Source of the DNA: DASUXA01 sp036378155 | GTDB lineage: Bacteria; Actinomycetota; Actinomycetes; Mycobacteriales; Micromonosporaceae | DNA length: 64,000 nucleotides | Direction: 5' to 3' | Assembly (NCBI GenBank): GCA_036378155.1 | Contig: DASUXA010000017.1 | Coordinates: 62,001 to 126,000 of the forward strand | In this document: positions 51,807 to 61,108 of the stretch, one piece after another | Layout of the letters: each line of letters opens with the position of its first letter | Position numbering within the stretch: the first letter of the stretch is position 1 | The notes under the pieces: generated by a model | Databases searched by the model: none | Seen by the model: the letters and a program-made list of their open reading frames with translations, nothing else | Told to the model about the DNA's origin: nothing | Position numbers and translations under genes: made by a program

Positions 51807-52307
51807 TCAGCCCCCGAAGGGCTCCAGCCGCACCACGGTGACCTTGATGTCGGCGCCGCTGGGCGCGGTGTACCGCACGGTGTCACCGGCGCGCGCGCCG
51901 AGGATCGCCTTGCCGAGCGCCGACTCCGGGCTGTACACGGTCAGGTCGGTGGTCGACGCGATCTCGCGGGACCCGAGCAGGAACGTCTCGGTGTCCGACG
52001 GGTCGTCGTCGAACTGGATGGTGACCACGCTGCCCGGTGCCACGGTGTCCGCTGCGGGCGGCTCGCCCACCTGGGCGGTGCGCAGCAGTTCCTGCAGGTA
52101 GCGGATGCGTGCCTCCTGCTTGCCCTGCTCCTCGCGGGCGGCGTGGTAGCCGCCGTTCTCCCGCAGGTCGCCCTCTTCGCGCCGGGCGTTGATCTCCGCG
52201 GCGATCACGGGGCGGTTGGCGATGAGCTCGTCCAGTTCGGCCTTCAGCCGCTCATGGGCGTCCTGCGACAGCCAGGTGGCGGGCGCTCCGCGATCGGTGC
52301 TGGACAC
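51807..52307 (-). CDS. greA: Transcription elongation factor GreA
   Basis: GreA rescues backtracked RNA polymerase. The 166 residues comprise the N-terminal coiled coil with REEGDLRENGGYHAAREEQG (acidic tip) and the C-terminal FKBP-like domain with SPESALGKAILGARAGD. GTG 52307 follows GAGGAG; a longer frame upstream lacks a ribosome site. Same place and orientation as Rv1080c. Confidence 0.97.
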   Translation of the reverse strand: MSSTDRGAPATWLSQDAHERLKAELDELIANRPVIAAEINARREEGDLRENGGYHAAREEQGKQEARIRYLQELLRTAQVGEPPAADTVAPGSVVTIQFDDDPSDTETFLLGSREIASTTDLTVYSPESALGKAILGARAGDTVRYTAPSGADIKVTVVRLEPFGG

Positions 52308-52494
52308 TGACGATCTCCTCGGTTCGAACGGTGGGGAAACCTCCAAGCTACCAGCGCCGCGCCACCAAGTCGGTACCCCGCGTAGCACCCGTCCCGCGAC
52401 GGCGGGCGGGTCGGCGACACGGTGTACCGGCTCGCCGGCGGTGCCGGTCCGGCTGCCGTCCGGCTGCCGTCCTGCTGCCGGACGGCGCGGCAGG

Positions 52495-52926
52495 TCAGGC
52501 TGCTCGGCAGTTCTGTACGTCGACGGCGAAGGCGCGCGCCGTGGTGGCGAGGCGGTAGGTGAGCTTTACATCACGTTGCGCCGGGTCGCCGCGCGGTACC
52601 GGTACCTCCGCCCAGCCGACCTCGCGACCGTCGCGCGAGCGCGCCCGTACCCCGCACACGCCGGCCGCGCCGGCCGGCCGGTGCACCTGGAACTCGACGG
52701 TCACGTGATCGTCCGCGACCTCGGAGTACCTGGTCACCTGCCCGGTGAACGGGTCGCTGCCGTACTTGACGTACAGCCCGTAGCTGACCGCCAACCCGGC
52801 GGCGACGACCACGGCGACCAGCAGCGCGACCAGCCATCGCGGGGCGCGACGCGGCTCGCGGCGACGACCGTAGCGACCCGGCGGGAACACCGGCGCGTTC
52901 GGTGGTACGGCACGGGTCTCGGTCAC
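52495..52926 (-). CDS. DUF4307 membrane protein
   Basis: This 143-residue protein has a Pro/Arg-rich cytoplasmic N-terminus, one membrane helix (about residues 32-54) and an extracytoplasmic beta domain with VTRYSEVADDHVTVEFQVHR and a C-terminal Cys pair (VCGV, QNC). It matches DUF4307 (Rv1081c) and sits between greA and mca as there. Function is unknown. Confidence 0.92.
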   Translation of the reverse strand: MTETRAVPPNAPVFPPGRYGRRREPRRAPRWLVALLVAVVVAAGLAVSYGLYVKYGSDPFTGQVTRYSEVADDHVTVEFQVHRPAGAAGVCGVRARSRDGREVGWAEVPVPRGDPAQRDVKLTYRLATTARAFAVDVQNCRAA

Positions 52927-53011
52927 GGCGCGGTGGTCCTCGTCAGCTCGTCGTAGTCGTCGGCAACAATGGGCGGGTCCATTCTCGCAGTCCCCTCCTG
53001 AGGAGTATCCC

Positions 53012-53899
53012 GTGGTCGAGCAGCTCCGGCTGATGGCGGTCCACGCGCACCCCGACGACGAGTCGAGCAAGGGTGCGGCGACCATGGCGAAGTACGTCGC
53101 CGAAGGGGTCGACGTGCTCGTCGTCACGTGTACCGGTGGCGAGCGCGGCAGCGTGCTCAACCCGAAGCTCGACCGCCCGGAGATCTGGGCGCAACTGCCT
53201 GACCTGCGGCGCAAGGAGATGGAGGAGGCGCGTCGGATTCTCGGCGTCCGCCAGGAGTGGCTGGGCTTCGTCGATTCCGGGCTGCCCGAGGGCGACCCGC
53301 TGCCGCCGCTGCCCGAGGGCTGCTTCGCCCTGCAGGACGTGGAGTACGCGGCGGGTCGGCTGGTCCGGCTGATGCGCGAGTTCCGTCCGCACGTCGTCAC
53401 GACGTACGACGAGGAGGGCGGCTACCCGCACCCGGACCACGTGATGTGCCACAAGATCTCGGTCGCGGCGTTCGAGGCGGCGGGCGACCCCGACCGGTAT
53501 CCGGACATGGGGGAGCCGTGGCAGCCGCTGAAGCTCTACTACCACGTCGGGTTCACCAAGGCGTGGTTCAACGCGCATCACGAGGTATCGCTGGCGAAGG
53601 GCATCGAGTCGCCGTACGCCGAGGTCCTGGAGCACTGGGGTGACCGCCCGGACAAGGCGGATCGGATCACCACCAGGGTGGAGTGCGGCGAATACTTCGA
53701 CGTCCGCGACAACGCCCTGCGCGCGCACGCCACGCAGGTCGACCCGGAGGGCTTCTGGTTCCGCGCGCCGCTGGAGATCCGGCGGCAGGCCTGGCCCACT
53801 GAGGACTACCAGCTGGCGCGATCCCTGGTGGACAGCTCGCTGCCCGAGGACGACCTGTTCGCCGGGGTGCGTGCCCGGATCGCGACGCCTCCGGCGTAG
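53012..53899 (+). CDS. mca: Mycothiol conjugate amidase Mca
   Basis: Mca cleaves mycothiol S-conjugates, releasing mercapturic acids for export and recycling GlcN-Ins, so the organism makes mycothiol. The 295 residues of this LmbE/PIG-L enzyme have zinc ligands in VHAHPDDESSKG and YPHPDHVMCHK, and TCTGGERGSVLNPKLDRP. GTG 53012 follows TGAGGAGT. The longer downstream insert relative to MshB and the order greA-DUF4307-mca identify Mca rather than MshB. Confidence 0.96.
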   Translation: MVEQLRLMAVHAHPDDESSKGAATMAKYVAEGVDVLVVTCTGGERGSVLNPKLDRPEIWAQLPDLRRKEMEEARRILGVRQEWLGFVDSGLPEGDPLPPLPEGCFALQDVEYAAGRLVRLMREFRPHVVTTYDEEGGYPHPDHVMCHKISVAAFEAAGDPDRYPDMGEPWQPLKLYYHVGFTKAWFNAHHEVSLAKGIESPYAEVLEHWGDRPDKADRITTRVECGEYFDVRDNALRAHATQVDPEGFWFRAPLEIRRQAWPTEDYQLARSLVDSSLPEDDLFAGVRARIATPPA

Positions 53900-53923
53900 G
53901 GTGGTCGTCGACGGGAGGATGTC

Positions 53924-54148
53924 ATGTCCACGCTGCAGTTCCTCGCGCAGAACAACTTCGGTGACAACGAGACCGGCGGGATGGCTGGTCCGATGGGACT
54001 GTTCATCCTCGTCCTCTTGGCGCTCGCCACGGTCTTCCTGATCCGCAACATGAACCAGCGGCTGCGTCGGCTGCCCGATCGGTTCCCGAAGGACGGCGAC
54101 GTCGAGGAGTCGGACGAGCGTACCGACGCGCGCGACGGTAGCCACTGA
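53924..54148 (+). CDS. Small single-helix membrane protein
   Basis: This 74-residue protein has one membrane helix (MGLFILVLLALATVFLIRNM, about residues 23-42) followed by a basic then acidic tail (RLRRLPDRFPKDGD). It follows mca by 24 bp with a GGGAGG site and corresponds in place and size to Rv1083. Function is unknown; it may anchor or assist Mca. Confidence 0.88.
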   Translation: MSTLQFLAQNNFGDNETGGMAGPMGLFILVLLALATVFLIRNMNQRLRRLPDRFPKDGDVEESDERTDARDGSH

Positions 54149-54350
54149 ACCCGGTGCCGCCCAGCCGGTCGCGGACCGGGCACCCCGACGCGCCGCATTT
54201 CGGCGCTGATCGAAGGTTGGTTCCCGTCCACCACTGTCGTTCACGGCGCGCGTGCCTTAGCCTTCCGGCCGAAGGGCTTTCCTGGTCCCGTCGGCGACGG
54301 AAGGGGGCGACGGTCGTGCCGAGCGACAGCCAGCCCCCTCGGGGCTAGCC

Positions 54351-56981
54351 ATGGCGCGCACTGTGGATCGGGTCCGCGTCCTGGTTCGCGGCGCGCTCAG
54401 GGCGGTCGACCGGCTCGTTCCGCCCGGTGAGTCGCGCCTGTTCGGCCGCACCTCCCTGGTCATCTCGCTGGTCGGCGCGCTGGTCGTCGTCGCCGGCTGG
54501 TGGCTGGGGCCGTTCGGGGTACGCGGGTCGGCGCCGACGCCCACATTCGGCTGGGTGCTCGCCGCCGTCGTGACGGTGGTCGTCGCCCAGGTCGCCCGAC
54601 TGCCCGTCCAACTGCGTTCCAGTCAGCTCAGCGTCGCCTGGGGCGAGTCGGCGCTGATCGTCGTGTTGTACCTGGTCCCGGCCGGGTGGGCGCCGGGCGT
54701 GGTGGGGCTCGGCGTGGCGGCGGCGATGGCGCTGCGCGGTGTACCGGCGACGAACGGCGTCCCGTCGTCCCGCCTGTCCGTGATGACCCGCAACGGCGCG
54801 ACCCTGGCGCTGGCCACGGCTGCCGCCGCCGGCGTGGCGTACCTGATCCACCCGCCGTACCGGGCGGGTTTCAGTCCCACGTTGGCGGTCAGCCTGACCG
54901 GCGCGGCAGCCGTGTACAGCGGGGTCGGCGCCGCGCTGGTCGCCCGGTTCGCCACGCTGCGCACCGGCGAGCCGTACCTCGCGCTGGTGGTCCACGCGCT
55001 GCGCAGCAAGCTCCTCATGATCGTCGGTAACGTCGCGGTCGGTCTGGTGATCATCGCGATTGTCGGGGTGGACCTGCGCTGGCTGGCGCTGCTGCCGCCG
55101 ATCCTCTGGCTGCAGCACCAGGCGTACGCGTACCGGATGCGCGCCGGTGAGGAGAGCCGGGTCTGGGACGAGTTCGCGCAGGCGACCAGGGCGCTCAACC
55201 AGCTCGACGAGCGAGACGTGGCGGCGGCCGCCGTCACCGGGGCGGTACGCCTGTTCCACGCCGACGAGGTCGAGGTGCTGGTCCTGCGCCCCGACGGCAG
55301 CCACCGGCGGTACCGCGGCCCGACCGACGACGGCGTCGTCGAGGACGAGCCCGGCTACGGCGACGCGTGGCGCGACGACGAGCGGCACACCTCGCGGGTG
55401 CTGCTGCTCGGCGGGGTACCGGTGGGCGAGCTGCGGCTCGGTTTCGCCACACCCGACCCCGCGCCGATGCGCGCCGAGTCGTCGCTGTCCGCGTACGCCG
55501 ACGCGCTCGCCGCCGCGCTGCACGACGCCGCGGCGCACCGCCGGTTGGCGACCATGACGGCGGAGTCGTCGCACGCGGCGCTGCACGACCCGCTCACCGG
55601 TACCACGAACCGGGTCGGTCTGACCGCCAAGGGCAACGCCGCGCTGCGCGCGCTGGACCGCGACGCCCCCGCCGGGCTGCTGCTGCTCGACATCGACCAC
55701 TTCCGCGAAGTCAACGACACCCTCGGGCACGCCGCGGGCGACGAGTTGCTCCAGGTGACCGCGGCGCGACTGCGTTCCGCGTGCCGCCCCGGCGAACTGC
55801 TCGCCCGGCTGGGCGGGGACGAGTTCGCGATCCTGCTCACCGAGCTGCCCCGCCCGGCGGGGGAGCATGTCGCCGCGCTGTACGACGAGGAGCCGGTCAG
55901 CGACGACGGCGCGCTGGTCGACACCCAGCCGCTCGGCTTCACGCTCCGCCGCGCCCGCGAACTCGCCGATCTGGTGGCTGCCCCGACCGAGGTGTTCGGA
56001 CTGCAGCTCGCGGTCGAGGCGTCGGTGGGTGTGGTGGTCGCCCCGGCCGGCGCCGTCGACATGACCGAGCTGCTGCGCCGCGCCGACATCGCGATGTACC
56101 AGGCGAAGCGCGGTGGCTCGAGCATCACGTGGTACGACTCGAGCACCGACGGCGCGAGCACCGACCGGCTGGCCCTGCTCGCCGAGCTGCGCGAGGCGCT
56201 GAACAGTCCCCACCAGCTCACCGTCGACCTGCAACCCACCGTGGACCTGCGCGACGGTACCCCGACCGGCATCGAGGCGCTGGTCCGCTGGCAGCACCCG
56301 CGGCGCGGGGTACTCGCCCCCGCCGAGTTCATCGAGATCGTCGAGAACAGCGAGCTGATCGTTCCGTTCACGTGCCACGTGCTCGGTCGGGCGCTGGCGA
56401 TCGCCGCCGAGTGGGACCGCGAGGGGTTCGCGGTACCGGTCTCGGTGAACCTCTCGCCGCGCAGCCTGCTCGACCGGCAACTGCCGACGCGCGTCGCCGA
56501 ACTGCTGCGTCGGCACGGGGTACCGGCGAACCGGCTCATCCTGGAGATCACCGAGCGGGTCGTCGTCCCGGCGAACGACGTGGTCACCGAGGTGCTGGGC
56601 GGGCTGCGGGCGCAAGGGGTACGCCTGGCTGTCGACGACTTCGGCACCGGGTATTCGTCGCTGACCTTCCTCACCCGCGTACAGGTCGACGAGGTCAAGG
56701 TCGATCAGACGTTCGTGGCCCGGATGGTGGAGTCCGCCGAGGCCGCCGCGATCGTGCGCACCACGGTACGGCTGGGTCGCGAACTCGGGCTGCGGGTGGT
56801 CGCCGAGGGCGTCGAGACCACCGAGCAACGCCGCGCGCTGACCGAGCTGGGCTGCGACGCCGCCCAGGGCTTCCACTTCTTCAGCCCGATGAGCCCGGAG
56901 AAGGCGCTGGCGGCGGTACGCGAGGCGGTCGCCGGTCGCGGACCACGGGTGATCAGGCTGCGCACCGAAGACGCGTCCTGA
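54351..56981 (+). CDS. Membrane-bound GGDEF-EAL c-di-GMP enzyme
   Basis: This 876-residue protein has about seven N-terminal membrane helices (residues 30-260), a GAF-like or linker region, a diguanylate cyclase domain (GGDEF in LARLGGDEFAILL near residue 490) and a phosphodiesterase domain (EALVRWQHPRRG near 640, DDFGTGYSSL, KVDQTFV, AEGVETTEQ). Both active motifs are intact, so it may make and degrade c-di-GMP. The inhibitory I-site RxxD is RPGE. About 20 extra residues follow GGDEF (near DEEPVSDDGALVDT). There is no clear ribosome site. Confidence 0.95.
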   Translation: MARTVDRVRVLVRGALRAVDRLVPPGESRLFGRTSLVISLVGALVVVAGWWLGPFGVRGSAPTPTFGWVLAAVVTVVVAQVARLPVQLRSSQLSVAWGESALIVVLYLVPAGWAPGVVGLGVAAAMALRGVPATNGVPSSRLSVMTRNGATLALATAAAAGVAYLIHPPYRAGFSPTLAVSLTGAAAVYSGVGAALVARFATLRTGEPYLALVVHALRSKLLMIVGNVAVGLVIIAIVGVDLRWLALLPPILWLQHQAYAYRMRAGEESRVWDEFAQATRALNQLDERDVAAAAVTGAVRLFHADEVEVLVLRPDGSHRRYRGPTDDGVVEDEPGYGDAWRDDERHTSRVLLLGGVPVGELRLGFATPDPAPMRAESSLSAYADALAAALHDAAAHRRLATMTAESSHAALHDPLTGTTNRVGLTAKGNAALRALDRDAPAGLLLLDIDHFREVNDTLGHAAGDELLQVTAARLRSACRPGELLARLGGDEFAILLTELPRPAGEHVAALYDEEPVSDDGALVDTQPLGFTLRRARELADLVAAPTEVFGLQLAVEASVGVVVAPAGAVDMTELLRRADIAMYQAKRGGSSITWYDSSTDGASTDRLALLAELREALNSPHQLTVDLQPTVDLRDGTPTGIEALVRWQHPRRGVLAPAEFIEIVENSELIVPFTCHVLGRALAIAAEWDREGFAVPVSVNLSPRSLLDRQLPTRVAELLRRHGVPANRLILEITERVVVPANDVVTEVLGGLRAQGVRLAVDDFGTGYSSLTFLTRVQVDEVKVDQTFVARMVESAEAAAIVRTTVRLGRELGLRVVAEGVETTEQRRALTELGCDAAQGFHFFSPMSPEKALAAVREAVAGRGPRVIRLRTEDAS

Positions 56982-57059
56982 GCGCGGCTGGACCACGTCG
57001 TCCCCCGAGGCGGCGCGTGTCCGCCCGGCGGGTGCCTCGACGCCCGCCGGGCGCCCGGT

Positions 57060-57065
57060 TAGCTT
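57060..57065 (+). promoter_or_regulatory. Candidate -10 box (TAGCTT), leaderless start
   Basis: TAGCTT ends 6 bases before the ATG at 57072, with no ribosome site between. Confidence 0.45.
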
Positions 57066-57071
57066 GACGGT

Positions 57072-59075
57072 ATGGCCAACCGTCTCGCCGACGCGTCCTC
57101 GCCGTACCTGCTTCAGCACGCCGACAATCCGATCGACTGGTGGCCCTGGTGCCCCGAGGCGTTCGAGGAAGCGCGGCGGCGGGACGTGCCGGTCATGATT
57201 TCGGTCGGGTATGCCGCCTGCCACTGGTGCCACGTGATGGCACACGAGTCGTTCGAAGACCCGGTGGTCGCCGAACTCGTCAACGAGCGCCTCGTGGCGA
57301 TCAAGGTGGACCGCGAGGAGCGGCCCGACGTCGACGCGGTGTACATGGCCGCCACCCAGGCGATGACCGGGCAGGGCGGCTGGCCGATGACGGTGTTCGC
57401 CACGCCCGACGGCGAGCCGTTCTTCTGCGGTACCTACTTCCCGCGCGCCAACTTCGTGCGGCTCGTCGACTCGGTCAGCGCCGCGTGGCGGGACCAGCGC
57501 GACGCCGTGGTACGCCAGGGCGGGGCCGTGGTCGAGGCGGTCAGCGGCTTCCAGGGACCGGCGGGGCCGCCCGCTCCGGTCTCCGCCGAGACGCTCGACG
57601 CCGCGGCGGAACGGCTGCTGCGCGAGTTCGACCCGGTACACGGCGGGTTCGGCGGCGCGCCGAAGTTTCCGCCGCACATGAACCTGCTGTTCCTGCTCCG
57701 GTACCACCAACGCACCGGCGACCAGGGCGCGCTGCGGGCGGTCGAGGACACCTGCGCGGCGATGGCGCGGGGCGGCATCTACGACCAGGTGGCGGGCGGG
57801 TTCGCCCGGTACTCGGTGGACGCCGAGTGGACCGTGCCGCACTTTGAGAAGATGCTGTACGACAACGCGCTGCTGCTTCGCGTGTACACCCAGTTGTGGC
57901 GGCTGACCGGTGACGAGTTCGCCCGGCGGATCGCCACCGAGGTCGTCTCCTTCCTGCTGGATCAGCACGGCCTCGCGACCACGCACGGCTTCGCCTCGTC
58001 GTTGGACGCAGACACCGCCGGGGTGGAAGGCGCGACGTACGTCTGGACCCCGGAACAGTTGCGCGCGGTGCTCGGCGACGATCGCGGCGCCTGGGCGGCG
58101 GACCTGCTGGGCGTGGTACCGGGCGGCAACTTCGAGCACGGCACCTCGGTGCTGCGGATGCGTCGCGACATCGACGCCGCCGACCCCGCCGTGCGCGAGC
58201 AGTGGCGCGCGGTACGCGAGGAGTTGCTGCGTGCCCGGCTGCGCCGGCCGCAACCGGGGCGCGACGACAAGGTGGTCGCCGCGTGGAACGGGCTTGCCGT
58301 CACCGCGCTGGTCGAGTACTGCATGGTCGCCGACCAGCACGCCGGGGGGCTGGTCAGCGAAGCCGGGTGGAAGGCGCTGACCACGGCGGAATGGCTCGCC
58401 AACGGCCATCTCGTCGAGGGCACGCTGCGCCGGGTGTCGCGGGACGGGGCGGTGGGCGAGCCGCTGGGCGTGCTGGACGACTACGGCTGTACGGCTGAGG
58501 CGTTCTGCGCGATGCACCAGTTCACCGGGGAGGCACGCTGGCTCGACCTGGCCGGGCAACTGCTGGACACCGTCCTCGACCACTTCTCGGACGACCGGGG
58601 CGGCTTCTACGACACCGCCGACTTCGCCGAGCCGCTGGTCACCCGCCCGGCGGACCCGACCGACAACGCCACCCCGTCCGGCTTGTCCGCCGCCGTCGCG
58701 GCGCTGACCACGTACGCGGCGCTGTCTGGGCGCACCCGGTACCGCGAGGCGGCCGAGCGTGCCCTGGGCACCGTCGCGACGCTGCTCGGGTCGCATCCCC
58801 GGTTCGTCGGGTACGCGCTGAGCGCGGCGGAAGCCCAGGTATCCGGACCGTACGAGATCGCCGTGGTGGGCGGCGGCGACCTGCTGGCGACCGCGGTACG
58901 GCTGGCGCCGCCGGGCGCGGTGGTGGTCGCGGGCGAGCCCGACCAGCCCGGCGTGCCGCTGCTCGCCGGGCGTCCGATGGTGAACGGGGACGCGACGGCG
59001 TACGTCTGTCGTGGCTTCGTCTGTGATCGCCCCGCGACCGACCGCGAGGCGCTCGCCGCCCAGCTCGCCCGCTGA
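57072..59075 (+). CDS. DUF255 thioredoxin-domain protein (YyaL/SPATA20 family)
   Basis: This 667-residue protein has an N-terminal thioredoxin-like DUF255 domain with SSPYLLQHADNPIDWWPW and the motif ACHWCHVMAHESFED, followed by an (alpha/alpha)6-barrel domain resembling glycosidases or N-acylglucosamine epimerases (GGFGGAPKFPPHMNLLFLL, YDQVAGGFARYSVDAEW). The family function is unclear. It matches Rv1084 in position. The ATG at 57072 is probably leaderless. Confidence 0.95.
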   Translation: MANRLADASSPYLLQHADNPIDWWPWCPEAFEEARRRDVPVMISVGYAACHWCHVMAHESFEDPVVAELVNERLVAIKVDREERPDVDAVYMAATQAMTGQGGWPMTVFATPDGEPFFCGTYFPRANFVRLVDSVSAAWRDQRDAVVRQGGAVVEAVSGFQGPAGPPAPVSAETLDAAAERLLREFDPVHGGFGGAPKFPPHMNLLFLLRYHQRTGDQGALRAVEDTCAAMARGGIYDQVAGGFARYSVDAEWTVPHFEKMLYDNALLLRVYTQLWRLTGDEFARRIATEVVSFLLDQHGLATTHGFASSLDADTAGVEGATYVWTPEQLRAVLGDDRGAWAADLLGVVPGGNFEHGTSVLRMRRDIDAADPAVREQWRAVREELLRARLRRPQPGRDDKVVAAWNGLAVTALVEYCMVADQHAGGLVSEAGWKALTTAEWLANGHLVEGTLRRVSRDGAVGEPLGVLDDYGCTAEAFCAMHQFTGEARWLDLAGQLLDTVLDHFSDDRGGFYDTADFAEPLVTRPADPTDNATPSGLSAAVAALTTYAALSGRTRYREAAERALGTVATLLGSHPRFVGYALSAAEAQVSGPYEIAVVGGGDLLATAVRLAPPGAVVVAGEPDQPGVPLLAGRPMVNGDATAYVCRGFVCDRPATDREALAAQLAR

Positions 59076-59203
59076 CCTCGCCCGCCCGCGTCGCTGCCCG
59101 CGCCCCGCGACCTCGTCCCCGCGGCGCGCGATCGACGCCGCGCCGATGACTCTGCTGTTCGCCCTGAGCGAAGCGCCTCGCCCTACCCGTGCAGAGTTGT
59201 AAT

Positions 59204-59237
59204 GCTGTAATTACAGCAACGTCTGCAGCAACGTCTG
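59204..59237 (+). promoter_or_regulatory. AT-rich palindrome plus 12-bp direct repeat upstream of a hypothetical gene
   Basis: The perfect palindrome GCTGTAATTACAGC (59204-59217) overlaps two tandem copies of CAGCAACGTCTG (59214-59225 and 59226-59237), 16-49 bp before the ATG at 59253. In a 72% GC genome such a site stands out and is a likely operator, perhaps for the downstream protein itself. Confidence 0.6.
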
Positions 59238-59252
59238 ACAAGGGGGCAGCAG

Positions 59253-59834
59253 ATGCGTCCATGGGAATTCGGCCGCCACTTCGGCGGCGGTCGGGGACCG
59301 GGCGGAGCCCGGTCCGAGCCGCCACCCGCCGACGACGCTCCGGCATGGATCTCCGGAGCGCTTCCGGACGACTGGTTCACCGGTCCGCCGGAGATCGTGG
59401 TCGACCGTGACGAAATCCTGATCGTCGGCACGCTCGCCGAGCCGACCCTCGCCGACGACGCCACCGACGCCGACCGGGCCGCCGCCGAGCAGGGTCGCAT
59501 CGCCAGCTTCCGTGAATCCACCAGAGAGCGCCGGATCCAGGTCGCCCGGCAGGCAGAGCACCGGTACGGACGCAAGGTCGCCTGGGGCGCGGTGTGCGGC
59601 GCCACCCGGCAGTTGTTCACCACGCTGTCCGCGCCGGTCATGACCCGGCTGCGCCAGCCCGAGCGGCAGGTGCTGGACACGCTCGTCGACGCCGGGGTCG
59701 CGCGGTCCCGGTCCGAGGCGCTGGCCTGGTGCGTACGGCTGGTCGGTCAGCACGCCGAGCAGTGGCTGGGCGACCTGCGCGAAGCCATGAGCACCGTCGA
59801 CGAACTCCGCCGGCGCGGTCCGGACATCTCCTGA
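59253..59834 (+). CDS. Hypothetical protein with RHH-like C-terminus
   Basis: This 193-residue protein has a Gly/Pro-rich N-terminus, a segment EIVVDRDEILIVGTLAEP, a basic helical middle (RESTRERRIQVARQAEHRYG) and a C-terminal part LDTLVDAGVARSRSEALAW that resembles the ribbon-helix-helix pattern of Arc/MetJ-type DNA-binding proteins. This hints at a transcription factor that might bind the palindrome and repeats upstream. I know related proteins in actinobacteria but no function. ATG 59253 is preceded by AAGGGGGCAGCAG. Confidence 0.78.
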   Translation: MRPWEFGRHFGGGRGPGGARSEPPPADDAPAWISGALPDDWFTGPPEIVVDRDEILIVGTLAEPTLADDATDADRAAAEQGRIASFRESTRERRIQVARQAEHRYGRKVAWGAVCGATRQLFTTLSAPVMTRLRQPERQVLDTLVDAGVARSRSEALAWCVRLVGQHAEQWLGDLREAMSTVDELRRRGPDIS

Positions 59835-59948
59835 CCGCCGTCTCCTGAGCGCCGGGGTGGTGACCGACGATGTTCGCGCCGGTCATCACCGCGGTGCGGG
59901 CGGCGTCACGTGGGTCGTGGCCAGGGCGGACATGATCATCGGTGCCGG

Positions 59949-59954
59949 TAGGCT
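59949..59954 (+). promoter_or_regulatory. Candidate -10 box (TAGGCT), leaderless start of purK
   Basis: TAGGCT ends 8 bases before the ATG at 59963. No ribosome site is visible. Confidence 0.45.
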
Positions 59955-59962
59955 GGTCGCCG

Positions 59963-61108
59963 ATGGACACCCGTACCGGTCTTCCGGTGGTCGGCATGGT
60001 GGGCGGCGGGCAACTCGCCCGGATGACCCACCAGGCGGCCATCGCCCTGGGCCAGTCGCTGCATGTACTCGCCGTGAGCGCCGACGACGGCGCGGCACTG
60101 GTCGCCGCCGAAACCCAGGTCGGTCACCACACCGACCTCGAAGCGCTGCGCGCCTTCGCCGACGGCTGCGACGTGCTCACCTTCGACCACGAGCACGTAC
60201 CGGGTCCGCTGATCAGAGCCCTGCAGGCGGACGGTTTCACGGTACGACCGAGCGCCGAGGCCCTGCGGTACGCGCAGGACAAGCGCGCGATGCGCGAGCG
60301 GCTCGGGCAGTTGGGACTGCCGATACCACGCTGGCGTCCGGTCAGGTCCACGTCCGAGGTCGCCGAGTTCGCCGAAGAGGTGGGCTGGCCGGTCATCGGC
60401 AAGGCGGTCCGCGGCGGGTACGACGGGCGCGGCGTCTGGTCGCTGGGCACCGTCGACGCGGTGGGCGCCCTGCTCGCCGGCGGCGTCGACCTGATCGTGG
60501 AGGAGCACGTACAGCTGCGTCGCGAACTCGCCGCGCTGGTGGCACGTTCGCCGTTCGGGCAGGTCGCGGTGTACCCGGTGGTGGAAACCGTGCAGCAGAA
60601 CGGCATCTGCGTCGAGGTGCTGGCACCCGCCCCCGACCTCGACGACGACGTCGCGGTACAAGCCCAGCAACTGGCGATCGACATCGCGACCGCGCTCGAC
60701 GTCGTCGGGGTGCTCGCCGTCGAACTGTTCGAGACCGACGACGGGCTGGTCGTCAACGAGTTGGCGATGCGACCGCACAACTCCGGGCACTGGACCATCG
60801 AAGGCGCCCGCACCTCGCAGTTCGAGCAGCATCTGCGGGCGGTACTGGACTATCCGATGGGCGAGACGGCGCTCACCGCGCCGGCTGTGGCGATGGCGAA
60901 CGTCCTCGGCGGTGAGCCCGGAGGCATGGGTATCGACGAGCGGCTGCACCACCTGTTCGCCATGGACCCCGGAGCGAAGGTGCACCTGTACGGCAAGCAG
61001 GTGCGACCGGGTCGCAAGATCGGGCACGTGACGGTGCTCGGTACCGACATGGACGAGGTTCGCGAGCGTGCCCGGCGCGCGGCGCGCTGGTTGAGGGAGG
61101 GCGAGTGA
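59963..61108 (+). CDS. purK: 5-(carboxyamino)imidazole ribonucleotide synthase
   Basis: PurK carboxylates AIR to N5-CAIR using ATP and bicarbonate in purine synthesis. The 381 residues of this ATP-grasp enzyme include VGMVGGGQLARMTHQAA at the N-terminus, FDHEHVPGPLIRAL, GWPVIGKAVRGGYDGRGVW and VNELAMRPHNSGHWTIEGA. ATG 59963 is used; it overlaps purE by GTGA. Confidence 0.97.
   Translation: MDTRTGLPVVGMVGGGQLARMTHQAAIALGQSLHVLAVSADDGAALVAAETQVGHHTDLEALRAFADGCDVLTFDHEHVPGPLIRALQADGFTVRPSAEALRYAQDKRAMRERLGQLGLPIPRWRPVRSTSEVAEFAEEVGWPVIGKAVRGGYDGRGVWSLGTVDAVGALLAGGVDLIVEEHVQLRRELAALVARSPFGQVAVYPVVETVQQNGICVEVLAPAPDLDDDVAVQAQQLAIDIATALDVVGVLAVELFETDDGLVVNELAMRPHNSGHWTIEGARTSQFEQHLRAVLDYPMGETALTAPAVAMANVLGGEPGGMGIDERLHHLFAMDPGAKVHLYGKQVRPGRKIGHVTVLGTDMDEVRERARRAARWLREGE

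Noticed and set aside
54315..54347. Short leader peptide (GTG, ten codons, stop) just before the GGDEF-EAL gene
   Set aside because: It has no ribosome site and no attenuator-like hairpin follows it; it is probably chance.
54345..58796. A 1483-codon open frame on the minus strand opposite the GGDEF-EAL and DUF255 genes
   Set aside because: It is antisense to two well-supported genes, has Arg/Gly-rich composition without domains, and arises because third-position GC suppresses stops in that frame.
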